DNA from: Bacteroidota bacterium
Lineage (GTDB): Bacteria > Bacteroidota > Bacteroidia > M30B66
Reading direction: 5' to 3'
DNA: 5,023 nucleotides
Assembly: GCA_020438185.1 (NCBI GenBank)
Contig: JAGQVC010000156.1
Coordinates: 1-5,023 of the forward strand
A program made the translations under genes and the position numbers. Below are positions 1-5,023 of the stretch, in pieces (position 1 is the stretch's first letter; every line of letters begins with the position of its first letter). The notes under the pieces were generated by a model. The model was given only the letters and a program-made list of their open reading frames with translations, was not told the origin of the DNA and did not search any database.

Positions 1-1603
1 TATTTCCAAGATCCCGGAGTTTCTTCAAGACAACGATTAGTCGTTCGGTATCGCGGGAAGGAAGGCCAATACTTGGTTCGTCGAGCACGTATAGTGAGCC
101 TTCGAGAGCGGAACCGATGGAAGTGGCGAGATTAATCCGCTGGCTTTCTCCACCCGAAAGGGTGGAAGACAAACGGTTGAGTGTGAGATAACCGAGGCCA
201 ACATCGCAGAGAAAACCTAACCTGGATTGAATTTCGATAAGAATTCGCCGGGCAACTTTGGTTTCGTATTCGTTTAATTTGAGCTCATCGAAAAATTCGC
301 GCACCCGTTCGACCGGCATAAGCACCAATTCAATAATGTTTTTGCCGCCAACCTGAACATAACCGGCGTCTTTGCGCAATCGGGTACCTTTGCAATCGGG
401 GCAAACAGTCTTCCCGCGATAGCGGGAAAGCATAACACGATATTGAATTTTATACGTTTGTTCCTCAACATAGCGGAAAAATGCATCAATGCCTTCGGCA
501 TGAGGAGTTCCTTTCCAAAGCATGTCGCGATGATGCGGATCGAGGTCGTAATACGCCCTGTGAACCGGGAAATCTACTTTTAGAGCGTGTTTGATAAAAT
601 GGTCTTTCCACTCACTCATTTTCTCGCCTTTCCAGGGCGCCACGCAGCCTTCGTAAAGTGACAGGCTTTTATCGGGAATTACCAGGTCTTCATCAATACC
701 AATGACACTTCCGAAGCCCTCGCAAGTTTTGCAGGCACCAAACGGATTATTAAAGCTGAACAAATGCACGCTGGGTTCTTCGAAACTAATTCCATCTGCT
801 TCGAAGCGGTTGTTCATGATATAGGAATCGGTTTTTCCGTCCTCGTCGGCGCTTTCAATAATGCACTCATCGTTTCCCTCGTAAAACGCGGTTTGTACCG
901 AATCATAAATCCGGCTGTTGTTTTCGTCATTTTCCGGTTCAACCGCAAAGCGGTCGATGAGTAATTCGAGTTTATGCTTTTTCAAGCCTTTTAGACTTGA
1001 TTCGAAAGCCTCAATTCTGTCGAGTTTTTCATCCACGCGCATGCGTGAAAAGCCCAGCTGGCGGAGCAAGGAAAGGTTCCCGGGTTTATCTTTAAAACGC
1101 TCGGATTTAAGCGGCGCATATAAAGAAATACGAGTTCCGGGTTTAAGTGAATTAATAAACTGAAGCACGTCTTCGGGGCTGGAGCGGCTGACTTCGGTAC
1201 CTGAAACGGGCGAAATTGTTTTGCCGATGCGTGCAAAAAGCAACTTCATGTAATCATAAATTTCGGTAGAAGTTCCCACTGTTGAGCGCGGGTTAACCGA
1301 ATTTACTTTTTGCTCGATGGCAATTGCCGGAGAAATTCCTTCAATGTAGTCAACTTCGGGCTTGTTAATTCGTCCCAAAAACTGACGTGCGTAAGAACTG
1401 AGAGATTCTACATAACGGCGTTGTCCTTCGGCATAAAGTGTATCGAATGCGAGGGATGATTTGCCCGATCCGGATAAACCGGTGATAACCACCAGTTTGT
1501 TGCGTGGAATCTCTACGCTTATATTTTTAAGGTTATGAACCCTGGCACCCTTGATATATATGGATGTTTTGGGGTCGTGAAGTGTGTCCGGCGAAATGCT
1601 CAT
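1..1603 (-). CDS. uvrA: UvrA, excinuclease ABC subunit A (N-terminal part; gene continues past the left edge)
   Basis: UvrA is the ABC-type ATPase that, as a dimer with UvrB, finds bulky DNA lesions and starts nucleotide excision repair in the cytoplasm. The frame is open from ATG at 1603 to base 1, giving 534 codons of a protein usually about 940 residues long; it stops just before the expected TVIVVEHD segment. Walker A GLSGSGKS lies at residues 42-49, followed by the family-typical AEGQRRYVESLSSYARQFLG. HLFSFNNPFGAC leads into the C291-x2-C294 pair, C401-x2-C404 precedes KGTRLRKDAGY, the ABC signature LSGGE is at 482-486, and Walker B LDEPSIGL has D508 and E509. The first half therefore carries a complete first ATPase site apart from the switch histidine. 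A second zinc site seen in many UvrAs is missing: SPVSG (131-135) and FEADG (267-271) stand where paired cysteines are usual. No in-frame ATG lies upstream in the part I translated, and no Shine-Dalgarno is visible. It is divergent from the sigma-factor gene. Confidence 0.97.
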   Translation of the reverse strand, partial: MSISPDTLHDPKTSIYIKGARVHNLKNISVEIPRNKLVVITGLSGSGKSSLAFDTLYAEGQRRYVESLSSYARQFLGRINKPEVDYIEGISPAIAIEQKVNSVNPRSTVGTSTEIYDYMKLLFARIGKTISPVSGTEVSRSSPEDVLQFINSLKPGTRISLYAPLKSERFKDKPGNLSLLRQLGFSRMRVDEKLDRIEAFESSLKGLKKHKLELLIDRFAVEPENDENNSRIYDSVQTAFYEGNDECIIESADEDGKTDSYIMNNRFEADGISFEEPSVHLFSFNNPFGACKTCEGFGSVIGIDEDLVIPDKSLSLYEGCVAPWKGEKMSEWKDHFIKHALKVDFPVHRAYYDLDPHHRDMLWKGTPHAEGIDAFFRYVEEQTYKIQYRVMLSRYRGKTVCPDCKGTRLRKDAGYVQVGGKNIIELVLMPVERVREFFDELKLNEYETKVARRILIEIQSRLGFLCDVGLGYLTLNRLSSTLSGGESQRINLATSIGSALEGSLYVLDEPSIGLPSRDTERLIVVLKKLRDLGN

Positions 1604-1617
1604 GTGTAAGAAAGGCG

Positions 1618-1625
1618 CAAAATTA
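1618..1625 (-). promoter_or_regulatory. Possible -7 element for uvrA
   Basis: On the minus strand TAATTTTG matches the Bacteroidetes -7 consensus TAnnTTTG and sits 14 bases upstream of the uvrA ATG. Transcription would start close to 1611, leaving a very short leader. I see no convincing TTTG at the -33 position (the expected place reads CGAA), so this is a weak, inferred call. Confidence 0.25.
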
Positions 1626-1638
1626 GCAAATACCTCTT

Positions 1639-1654
1639 GCTTTTTTCGAAAAGC
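1639..1654. repeat. 16-bp inverted repeat between the divergent uvrA and sigma promoters
   Basis: GCTTTT-TTCG-AAAAGC forms two perfect 6-base arms around a 4-base centre. It lies between the candidate uvrA -7 element and the sigma-gene -33 element, where a shared operator could sit. It is short and AT-rich, so chance is a fair explanation; no regulator can be named. Confidence 0.2.
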
Positions 1655-1663
1655 TTTATTTAC

Positions 1664-1694
1664 TTTGCTTTTAACAATCCGAAAACTATGTTTG
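1664..1694 (+). promoter_or_regulatory. Bacteroidetes-type housekeeping promoter for the ECF sigma gene
   Basis: TTTG at 1664-1667 and TATGTTTG at 1687-1694 are exact matches to the -33 (TTTG) and -7 (TAnnTTTG) elements known for the Bacteroidetes primary sigma factor, separated by 19 bases. Transcription would start near 1700, giving a leader of roughly 80 nucleotides before the ATG at 1784. The motif match is seen directly; promoter activity is inferred. Confidence 0.55.
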
Positions 1695-1773
1695 TTTTTG
1701 GATGATTTTTAAAACAAGGAACGCCTATAGCATACATCTCTACTTTTTAACAACAACGCATAAACGTTTAAAA

Positions 1774-1780
1774 GGGAGGT
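1774..1780 (+). promoter_or_regulatory. Strong Shine-Dalgarno sequence for the ECF sigma gene
   Basis: GGGAGGT ends three bases before the ATG at 1784 and fixes that start. GGAGGT is strongly complementary to the 16S rRNA 3' end, although the spacing is shorter than usual. The other genes with visible starts lack such a site: uvrA has none, and the secreted-protein gene has only a G-run touching its ATG. A perfect 10-bp palindrome, TAAACGTTTA (1761-1770), lies just upstream in the leader. Confidence 0.6.
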
Positions 1781-1783
1781 CAT

Positions 1784-2368
1784 ATGCAATTTTCTCAGGC
1801 GAGGGATCAGGAACTGGTCCGTAATTACATCAACGGTCATGAAGAAGCACTATCAGTGCTCGTAACACGTCACCAGCAGAAGGTGTATTCGTACATCCGC
1901 ATGATGGTGAAGGATTCTACACTTGCGGAGGACATATTTCAGGATGTCTTCGTGAAAGTAATCAATACGCTGAAGTCGGGGAATTACAATGAAGAGGGTA
2001 AATTTCTGCCCTGGGTCATGCGTATTGCCCACAATCTTACGATTGATCATTTCAGGAAGGCTAAAAGAATGCAAATGGTTCAGCCAAAAGATGATTCTGA
2101 TATTTTCAGAACACTGAAAATTGACGAGTTAAATATGGAAGACCAGTTGGTTAAGAAGCAGATTCTCAAAGATGTGAAGCGGCTTATTAAAGAATTGCCG
2201 CCGGAACAGCAAGAGGTATTAATTCTGCGGCATTATGCCGACATGAGTTTTCAGGAGATTGCTGATTTTACCAATGTGAGCATTAATACGGCACTTGGCC
2301 GTATGCGGTATGCTCTCATTAATCTCCGGAAAATCATCAAGCAAAACGAAATTATTCTCTCTGTTTAA
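1784..2368 (+). CDS. ECF-family (sigma-70 group 4) RNA polymerase sigma factor
   Basis: This 194-residue protein has the two-domain layout of extracytoplasmic-function sigma factors, which direct RNA polymerase to a regulon of alternative promoters. Region 2 spans about residues 22-95: the core-binding segment LAEDIFQDVFVKV (47-59) and the -10 recognition segment WVMRIAHNLTIDHFRKAKR (77-95). A linker at about 96-120 leads to region 4 (about 125-185), with ELPPEQQEVLILRHY and the helix-turn-helix MSFQEIADFTNVSINTALGRMRYAL. Length is normal for an ECF factor and nothing is missing. The start is set by the strong Shine-Dalgarno at 1774-1780. The gene is a single unit between its own promoter and a terminator at 2390-2424, and no anti-sigma gene follows it, unlike many ECF loci. 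Its signal and regulon cannot be read from the sequence. It resembles the conserved stand-alone ECF factors of Bacteroidetes, but I do not assign a symbol. Confidence 0.95.
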   Translation: MQFSQARDQELVRNYINGHEEALSVLVTRHQQKVYSYIRMMVKDSTLAEDIFQDVFVKVINTLKSGNYNEEGKFLPWVMRIAHNLTIDHFRKAKRMQMVQPKDDSDIFRTLKIDELNMEDQLVKKQILKDVKRLIKELPPEQQEVLILRHYADMSFQEIADFTNVSINTALGRMRYALINLRKIIKQNEIILSV

Positions 2369-2389
2369 TTATAAATTAAATTGTAATTG

Positions 2390-2424
2390 AAAGCCTGTTC
2401 ACGAAAGTGGGCGGGCTTTTTTTT
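2390..2424 (+). terminator. Intrinsic terminator of the ECF sigma gene
   Basis: AAAGCCTGTTCAC and GTGGGCGGGCTTT pair over 13 positions (ten Watson-Crick, three G-U) around a GAAA tetraloop, and the descending arm runs into eight T (2417-2424). It begins 21 bases after the stop codon. This isolates the sigma gene from the downstream secreted-protein gene. On the opposite strand the A-rich side would not serve as an efficient terminator. Confidence 0.9.
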
Positions 2425-2460
2425 AATTTGAAAATGTGAGAATTTGAATATTTGAAAATG
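2425..2460 (+). repeat. Short intergenic TTTGAA repeat cluster
   Basis: TTTGAA occurs at 2427-2432, 2443-2448 and 2451-2456. The first and third copies extend to the identical TTTGAAAATG (2427-2436 and 2451-2460). Offsets are 16 and 8 bases, so the copies keep an 8-base period. The stretch directly follows the terminator and has no coding potential that I can see. Confidence 0.4.
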
Positions 2461-2521
2461 GGTTGATTCATTTACACGGTGGGTCTTTTGATTGCTGCTG
2501 GAATTCATGTGCCCCTGATTT

Positions 2522-2537
2522 TCACTATAATTAGTGA
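2522..2537. promoter_or_regulatory. Candidate operator: 16-bp dyad next to the -33 element
   Basis: TCACTA-TAAT-TAGTGA has two perfect 6-base arms and directly abuts the candidate -33 element of the secreted-protein gene at 2538. Size and position fit a dimeric regulator's site, but the arms are short and AT-rich, and no regulator can be named. Confidence 0.3.
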
Positions 2538-2568
2538 TTTACAAGAAAAATGAATTGAAATAGGTTTG
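2538..2568 (+). promoter_or_regulatory. Candidate promoter of the secreted-protein gene
   Basis: TAGGTTTG at 2561-2568 is an exact match to the Bacteroidetes -7 consensus TAnnTTTG, and TTTA at 2538-2541 is a three-of-four match to the -33 TTTG. The spacer is 19 bases, the same as in the sigma-gene promoter. Transcription would begin about 2574, with a leader of under 20 bases before ATG 2592. Activity is inferred from the motif only. Confidence 0.45.
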
Positions 2569-2591
2569 CATATAACCTTAAAATCGGGGGA

Positions 2592-4217
2592 ATGCATAGA
2601 ATTTTACCAGTATTTCTTTTTTTCGCTTTTTCTGTAGCTGCGCAAGCGCAGGGAAGTTTTTACAAATTTTTTCCGGGGTTTGAGACTCCATTTATCACTT
2701 CTGTTTATCCAATGCATGATGGACTTATCTGCTGTTTTCAGAATCAAAATTCGACAACGCTCGAAATTTCACGAAGAATTGTAAAAACTGATTTTGATGG
2801 CAATACTTCCTGGATTATGGTTCCGGATAGCAGCAATTATTCAATACAATACGCTTGTGAGCCGCAACCGGGGGCAACTATTCTGGGAGGATTTTATAGT
2901 ATTTCAGGTCAATTTGGACCGCAAGGCTGGGGGCTCATTACCCGAATTGATGAAAACGGAAATGTAATTTGGGCAAAACGTGCTACTGCTCAGACTTCAG
3001 GTGGGTTGACAGGTGTTTATTCCAATGGCCAGATTATTTATGCCTTATTTACAAGCTACAGTAACTTTAGTAACAGCCAGATGTACAGCGCTTCGGTAAT
3101 AGCTTACGACCTCGATGGCAATAAACTCTGGGAAGTGCCTTACGGGCATTCGGGATTTGTAACAAACTACTATTTTGAAGGCGCAACAGTTGCAGAAAAC
3201 GGCGATTTTATAGGTGCTATAGATGTCAGAGGAAGTCAGAATGTGCAGGTAAGCGGAATTGTGCTTACTCGCATCACACCGCAAGGTGTAGTAAGCTGGA
3301 CAAAGCATATTAACTGGCATGCTGATTTTAGTCAAAGCACTGCCAATGGTGTTGCCGAAGGACCTGACGGTAGTATTTATGTAGGCTGCCGCCTGATGAC
3401 TGACCAAAGCTCGATTTACCCGAATGCCTTATGGATTGGTAAATTCGGAGCCGATGGCGAGCAACTCGACCAGCGCATGTACTCGGCCGGAACCGATGTT
3501 GGAGAAAACATAAGCGGCATGACCGCTACTGAGAACCATCTTTTGGTGTATGTGAAACGGTATTCCCCTTTTGAAGCGGTTCAGCGCCAACTGGATTTAT
3601 TAGCGATTGACTACGAAGACCTTTCAGTATTTTCTGCTAAATCTTCCGAAGTGTTTGTGACTTTTGAAAGTGTGTACGGTGAAGATCCTCCTCAGCTCGC
3701 AATGGGGCCGGATGGGAGTGCATACACCTCGGCCATTTCATTTTGTGATATAAACCAAAAAAATTATTCAAGCATTTTTAAGTGGAATACTGATTTGGAA
3801 ACCGGCTGCAATTCGACTGACGTGACAGGGATTTATACCGATTCAGTAAGCGCGTTTACTGCTGTGGATTACGTTAATTCCGGATTTAATATTCCTACAT
3901 ACGCCAATGCAGATAATATTAATTTTATTCACTTAGCTGTGGAACAGGCGCCGGATTTCTGTGATGGTTGCGATATCAGTACCGGGCTGAAAAATATTTC
4001 CCCGGATCCGGTTGCCTTGTTCTACCCTAACCCTGCTAAAAACAACATTGTGCTTCGCACAGATATTAAAGCATTTACCCTTTCGGATTTGAGCGGAAGA
4101 ATTATTTTGAGTGACTATACGCAGGGAAAACAATCCATTTCGATTGAAGGAATTCCTGCAGGAATTTATCTGCTTAACCTGGATGGCTTGTCGTCAAAAC
4201 TGATTATCGCTGATTGA
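2592..4217 (+). CDS. Secreted beta-propeller-like protein with T9SS type A sorting domain, function unknown
   Basis: I do not recognise a specific function for this 541-residue protein. Residues 1-19 form a Sec signal peptide: MHR, a hydrophobic core ILPVFLFFAFSVA, and likely cleavage after AQA, which supports the chosen start. The body (about 60-400) contains spaced motifs typical of beta-propeller blades: FDGNTSW (68-74), ENGNVIW (121-127), LDGNKLW (174-180), PQGVVSW (230-236), GPDGSIY (257-263), GADGEQL (285-291) and GPDGSAY (372-378). The C-terminus from about residue 466 is a T9SS sorting domain: YPNPAKNN (478-485), LSDLSGR (497-503), IPAGIYLLNL (521-530) and a terminal KLIIAD. Such domains guide a periplasmic protein through the type IX machinery and are usually removed, leaving the cargo outside or anchored to the surface. 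No catalytic motif is visible. The gene has its own candidate promoter, and its last 14 bp overlap the convergent prenyltransferase gene with no terminator between them. Confidence 0.9.
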   Translation: MHRILPVFLFFAFSVAAQAQGSFYKFFPGFETPFITSVYPMHDGLICCFQNQNSTTLEISRRIVKTDFDGNTSWIMVPDSSNYSIQYACEPQPGATILGGFYSISGQFGPQGWGLITRIDENGNVIWAKRATAQTSGGLTGVYSNGQIIYALFTSYSNFSNSQMYSASVIAYDLDGNKLWEVPYGHSGFVTNYYFEGATVAENGDFIGAIDVRGSQNVQVSGIVLTRITPQGVVSWTKHINWHADFSQSTANGVAEGPDGSIYVGCRLMTDQSSIYPNALWIGKFGADGEQLDQRMYSAGTDVGENISGMTATENHLLVYVKRYSPFEAVQRQLDLLAIDYEDLSVFSAKSSEVFVTFESVYGEDPPQLAMGPDGSAYTSAISFCDINQKNYSSIFKWNTDLETGCNSTDVTGIYTDSVSAFTAVDYVNSGFNIPTYANADNINFIHLAVEQAPDFCDGCDISTGLKNISPDPVALFYPNPAKNNIVLRTDIKAFTLSDLSGRIILSDYTQGKQSISIEGIPAGIYLLNLDGLSSKLIIAD

Positions 4218-4935
4218 TAAAGAATTCGAGGAGGAAAAATACAGCAAAAATAACGCTTGCAATTCCGTTGGTGGTGCCAAAAGCCAGATTTACCCGACTC
4301 AGATCATGCGGTTTAACAATGCTATGCTGGTAGATGAGCAAAGCCAGAAATATTCCCAATCCGATAAAATAATACAAGCCGAATCCTGCTTCACGTCCGG
4401 CCAGAAACAGCAGCGCAGCGGTGAATGCATGTAAAACGGAAGAAAGATTGAGGGCGTTTTTTTTACCCAGCCACACCGGAATACTGTGCAACTGCGTGTT
4501 GCGGTCGAATTCCTCATCCTGCAGAGCGTAAATAACATCGAAGCCCGAGGTCCAGAAAAGTACCGCCAGTGATACCAGCACAGGAAGCAAGGCAAATTGG
4601 GCTGTTACGGCCAGATAAGCGCCAATTGGTGCCAAAGCCAGACCAAGACCAAGCACAATATGACACAACCAGGTAAAGCGTTTGGTATAACTGTAGCCTA
4701 AAACTACGGCCAAAGCAACCGGAGATAAAGCAAAACACAATGGATTAATAAGCGCGCTTACTCCAATAAATGCAAGCGAAGAAATAATTACAAAAATCAA
4801 TGCTGAGCGTGCCGAAATAATACCAGCCGGGATTTCTCGTATTGCTGTGCGTTGGTTTTTTGCATCAAAATCACGGTCAATGTAGCGGTTAAAAGCCATT
4901 GCTGCACTTCGTGCGAATACCATACACAAAATCAC
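4204..4935 (-). CDS. UbiA-family polyprenyltransferase, MqnP/'UbiA_other'-like (body of an apparently interrupted gene)
   Basis: UbiA-family enzymes are integral membrane proteins that join a polyprenyl chain to an aromatic acid during quinone synthesis. The 243 residues counted from GTG 4935 hold both Mg-diphosphate binding motifs: NRYIDRDFD (N16, D20, D24) and DVIYALQDEEFD (D133, D140, D144), followed by LHSIPVWLGKKNAL. Between and after them lie several hydrophobic membrane segments. ARSAAMAFNRYIDRDFDAKN and REIPAG match the subgroup that includes MqnP of the futalosine menaquinone route better than MenA; that subgroup call is from memory. GTG 4935 is unlikely to be the natural start: homologous coding sequence continues in the same frame to 4974 (AAGGLPDWTIFLK), then meets TAG at 4975-4977, and typical N-terminal sequence resumes beyond it. 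The product could restart at GTG 4935 or ATG 4923 without its first membrane helix, or the stop may be a sequence error. The 3' end overlaps the secreted-protein gene by 14 bp. Confidence 0.88.
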   Translation of the reverse strand: MILCMVFARSAAMAFNRYIDRDFDAKNQRTAIREIPAGIISARSALIFVIISSLAFIGVSALINPLCFALSPVALAVVLGYSYTKRFTWLCHIVLGLGLALAPIGAYLAVTAQFALLPVLVSLAVLFWTSGFDVIYALQDEEFDRNTQLHSIPVWLGKKNALNLSSVLHAFTAALLFLAGREAGFGLYYFIGLGIFLALLIYQHSIVKPHDLSRVNLAFGTTNGIASVIFAVFFLLEFFINQR

Positions 4936-4974
4936 CTTCAGAAATATGGTCCAGTCGGGTAAACCACCTGCTGC

Positions 4975-5023
4975 CTAAAAAAAAAAAAAAAATCCAATAA
5001 TGGCGAAGGGCATGGCAAAAACG
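4975..5023 (-). pseudogene. N-terminal fragment of the same UbiA-family gene, ended by an in-frame TAG
   Basis: Reading the minus strand from 5022 gives VFAMPFAIIG then five Phe and TAG (4975-4977). FAMPFAIIG is the conserved first membrane helix of UbiA-family enzymes, and it is in the same frame as the main body at 4204-4974. The stop occupies the place where a Leu would be expected (GFFL-AAGG). The gene start lies beyond the right edge. This is either a genuine nonsense mutation or an error at the homopolymer; TAG to TTG would restore one continuous protein. Confidence 0.7.
4977..4992. repeat. A16 homopolymer (T16 on the coding strand) inside the prenyltransferase gene
   Basis: Sixteen consecutive A encode five Phe plus the T of the TAG stop on the minus strand. 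Such a run is prone to slippage in replication, transcription and sequencing. Changing its length alone cannot repair the gene: with 17 or 15 T the frame runs into other stops downstream. Confidence 0.95.

Noticed and set aside
991..1236. Small open frames inside 270-1240, such as 918-1163 plus and 991-1236 minus
   Set aside because: They lie in other frames of uvrA, whose own frame is open throughout and gives a clear match to the family.
1718..1743. GGAAC (1718-1722) and TCTAC (1739-1743) with 16 bases between, resembling an autoregulated ECF promoter
   Set aside because: The -35 resembles the sigma-E type, but the -10 match is poor and a much better housekeeping promoter lies just upstream. 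Not impossible, only unsupported.
4151..4166. Perfect 16-bp palindrome AATTCCTGCAGGAATT near the end of the secreted-protein gene
   Set aside because: It encodes the conserved IPAGI part of the T9SS sorting domain (GIPAGIY), so codon content explains it without a regulatory role.
4228..4236. Shine-Dalgarno-like GAGGAGG on the plus strand after the secreted-protein gene
   Set aside because: No plausible plus-strand reading frame follows, and on the minus strand these bases encode the C-terminal membrane segment (LLEFF) of the prenyltransferase.
4441..4462. T-run at 4456-4463 as a terminator for the secreted-protein transcript
   Set aside because: There is no stable inverted repeat before the T-run, and on the minus strand it encodes KKN of the prenyltransferase (GKKNAL).
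4299..4738. Cysteine- and tryptophan-rich minus-strand frames at 4299-4595 and 4514-4738
   Set aside because: These are out-of-frame readings of the prenyltransferase gene and have no family resemblance.
4977..4992. Phase-variable switch through the A16 run
   Set aside because: Gain or loss of one base puts the upstream part into frames that soon hit stops (TAA or TGA), and multiples of three keep the TAG, so no run length alone gives a full protein.

Overview
The window reads as ordinary chromosomal DNA of a Bacteroidota (Bacteroidetes) bacterium. Three things point there. One protein carries a signal peptide plus a C-terminal type IX secretion (T9SS) sorting domain, a system largely confined to this phylum. 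Two of the genes have upstream matches to the phylum's TTTG / TAnnTTTG promoter. The UvrA variant also resembles what I remember of the Bacteroidetes form. I cannot name the genus.

Layout. 1-1603 (minus): the first 534 codons of uvrA, the damage-recognition ATPase of nucleotide excision repair, running off the left edge. 1604-1783: divergent intergenic region with a near-ideal promoter for the rightward gene. 1784-2368 (plus): an ECF sigma factor with an unusually strong Shine-Dalgarno sequence, closed by a strong intrinsic terminator (2390-2424). 2425-2591: intergenic region with a short TTTGAA repeat, a 16-bp dyad and a second candidate promoter. 2592-4217 (plus): a secreted protein with beta-propeller-like repeats and a T9SS sorting domain, function unknown. 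4204-5023 (minus): a UbiA-family prenyltransferase of the MqnP / 'UbiA_other' type, overlapping the secreted-protein gene tail-to-tail by 14 bp. Its N-terminal end runs off the right edge and is cut by an in-frame TAG next to a run of 16 A (16 T on the coding strand).

The genes do not look like one pathway: DNA repair, transcription control, a cell-surface or exported protein, and quinone biosynthesis lie in separate transcription units. There is no gap above 300 bases without a gene, and I see no tRNA, rRNA, CRISPR array, insertion sequence or phage gene. I did not find a new multi-gene system. The points most worth checking are the interrupted prenyltransferase, the loss of one zinc site in UvrA, and the sigma factor's translation signal.
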